From an uncultured Eubacteriales bacterium (lineage in GTDB: Bacteria > Bacillota > Clostridia > UMGS1883 > UMGS1540), in NCBI GenBank assembly GCA_900552775.1, contig USAP01000114.1, forward strand, positions 1-5,697: 5,697 nt of DNA, written 5' to 3'. The translations under genes were made by a program, and so were the position numbers. Positions 4,956 to 5,697 of the stretch are shown here, one piece after another. Within the stretch, counting starts at the first letter, position 1, and each line of letters begins with the position of its first letter. The notes under the pieces were generated by a model, which was given only the letters and a program-made list of their open reading frames with translations, ran no database searches and was not told where the DNA came from.

Positions 4956-5697
4956 ATATAACCCGTGGGTTTCCTTTTTGTATTTCTTTTTTGTTATTGC
5001 GTTTTCGATGTTTTTTATGCATCCGCTTTGTTTGCTTCTAAGCTTTGCTGCGGCATTTATTCATTCGGTTTTATGCGGAGGGAAAAAAGCGCTGTTATTT
5101 AATCTTAAAGCAGTATTTCCTTTGATTGCCGCAGCAGCGGTTGCGAATCCGCTTATAAATCATGAAGGAACCCATATTCTGACTTATTTCGGCGATGGAA
5201 ATCCTCTGACATTGGAATCCGTAGCATACGGGATTGCCGCGGCGTTTATGATGGGAGCGGTAATTTGTCACTTTTCGTGTTTTAATAAAATCATGACGTC
5301 GGATAAGATCATGTATATTGTCGGGGGGATAATGCCGTCGATGTCACTTGTTTTTTCAATGACTCTGAGATTTGTGCCGAGATTTTCACGGCAACTTAAG
5401 AAACTACGCGATGCCGGAAAGGCTATGAATCCTGCCGCGCACAATAATATAGTGCGAAAAATACAAAACGGAATAGAAATTCTTTCGGCAATGATAACGT
5501 GGAGTCTTGAAAATGCCGTTGAAACGGCGGACAGTATGAAAAGCCGCGGATACGGAATAAAAAAGAGAACGGCATATTCAAACATGATTTTTACTCGGCA
5601 AGATGCGTTTGCGCTGCTTTTTATATTAGTGTTTGCGGGCATCGTTTTATACGCAGGCATTGTGGGGAAAATGAGCTTTCATTATTTTCCGTCAATT
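4948..5697 (+). CDS. ecfT: Energy-coupling factor (ECF) transporter transmembrane component EcfT, 3' end outside window
   Basis: 250 codons are visible with no stop before the window edge; the family is usually about 250-280 residues, so only a short tail should be missing. Hydrophobic segments lie at about 8-40, 52-70, 92-112, 121-140 and 218-238. The long cytoplasmic coupling region (about 141-215) carries RFVPRF (141-146) and the signature ETADSMKSRGYG (192-203), whose Ser-Arg-Gly is the conserved X-R-X motif that docks onto the ATPases. NPLINHEGTHIL (67-78) and the MTSDK segment (116-120) are typical of clostridial EcfT/CbiQ-family proteins. EcfT joins two ATPases to a substrate-binding S component for import of vitamins or metal ions. 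Those partners are not in the window but would be expected immediately downstream. The T component itself does not reveal the substrate. Confidence 0.9.
   Translation, partial: MNKYNPWVSFLYFFFVIAFSMFFMHPLCLLLSFAAAFIHSVLCGGKKALLFNLKAVFPLIAAAAVANPLINHEGTHILTYFGDGNPLTLESVAYGIAAAFMMGAVICHFSCFNKIMTSDKIMYIVGGIMPSMSLVFSMTLRFVPRFSRQLKKLRDAGKAMNPAAHNNIVRKIQNGIEILSAMITWSLENAVETADSMKSRGYGIKKRTAYSNMIFTRQDAFALLFILVFAGIVLYAGIVGKMSFHYFPSI

Noticed and set aside
5268..5660. 130-codon minus-strand open frame at the right end
   Set aside because: Antisense to the clearly recognisable EcfT gene, which has a continuous plus-strand frame to the window edge.
1..5697. CRISPR array, tRNA or rRNA genes, insertion sequences
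   Set aside because: No regularly spaced repeats, tRNA-like cloverleaf, rRNA-like sequence, transposase frame or terminal inverted repeats were seen on reading the window.

Overview
The window looks like a stretch of a low-to-moderate-GC Bacillota genome, most likely an anaerobic, possibly spore-forming member of the Clostridia. The signs are a TepA-type ClpP-like protease, a stand-alone ferredoxin-thioredoxin-reductase-like protein, SLH surface anchoring, an ECF transporter T component of clostridial type, Bacillus-like Shine-Dalgarno sites, and GTG and TTG starts. This placement is inference; no marker gene fixes the genus.

Left part (1-1266): the 3' end of an SGNH/GDSL hydrolase gene on the + strand runs into a convergent ClpP/TepA-family serine protease gene on the - strand. 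Their stop-codon ends overlap by 8 bases (571-578).

Middle (1267-1408): a 142-base divergent intergenic region. It carries a perfect-consensus sigma-A type promoter (TTGACA, 17-base spacer, TATAAT) pointing right, and a weaker candidate -10 for the protease gene pointing left.

Right part (1409-5697, open at the right edge): five tightly packed + strand genes that probably form one operon. They are a 65-residue FTR-like iron-sulfur/dithiol protein, an AraC-family regulator with an N-terminal cupin and a curious 60-bp in-frame tandem duplication, a secreted alpha/alpha-barrel (prenyltransferase/transcobalamin-like) protein with three SLH repeats, a membrane-tethered DUF4430 (transcobalamin C-terminal-like) protein, and the EcfT transmembrane component of an ECF-type ABC transporter, cut by the window end. 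Gaps after the first gene are 21, 3 and 4 bases, then an 8-base overlap.

The most interesting reading is that the last three genes form a nutrient-capture system. Two surface proteins correspond separately to the two domains of animal transcobalamin/intrinsic factor: the barrel held in the S-layer or wall and the beta domain held on a stalk at the membrane. Both would feed an ECF importer. A corrinoid or related cofactor is a natural guess for the ligand, but nothing in the window proves it, and no cobalamin riboswitch is visible. The AraC regulator is the obvious candidate controller.
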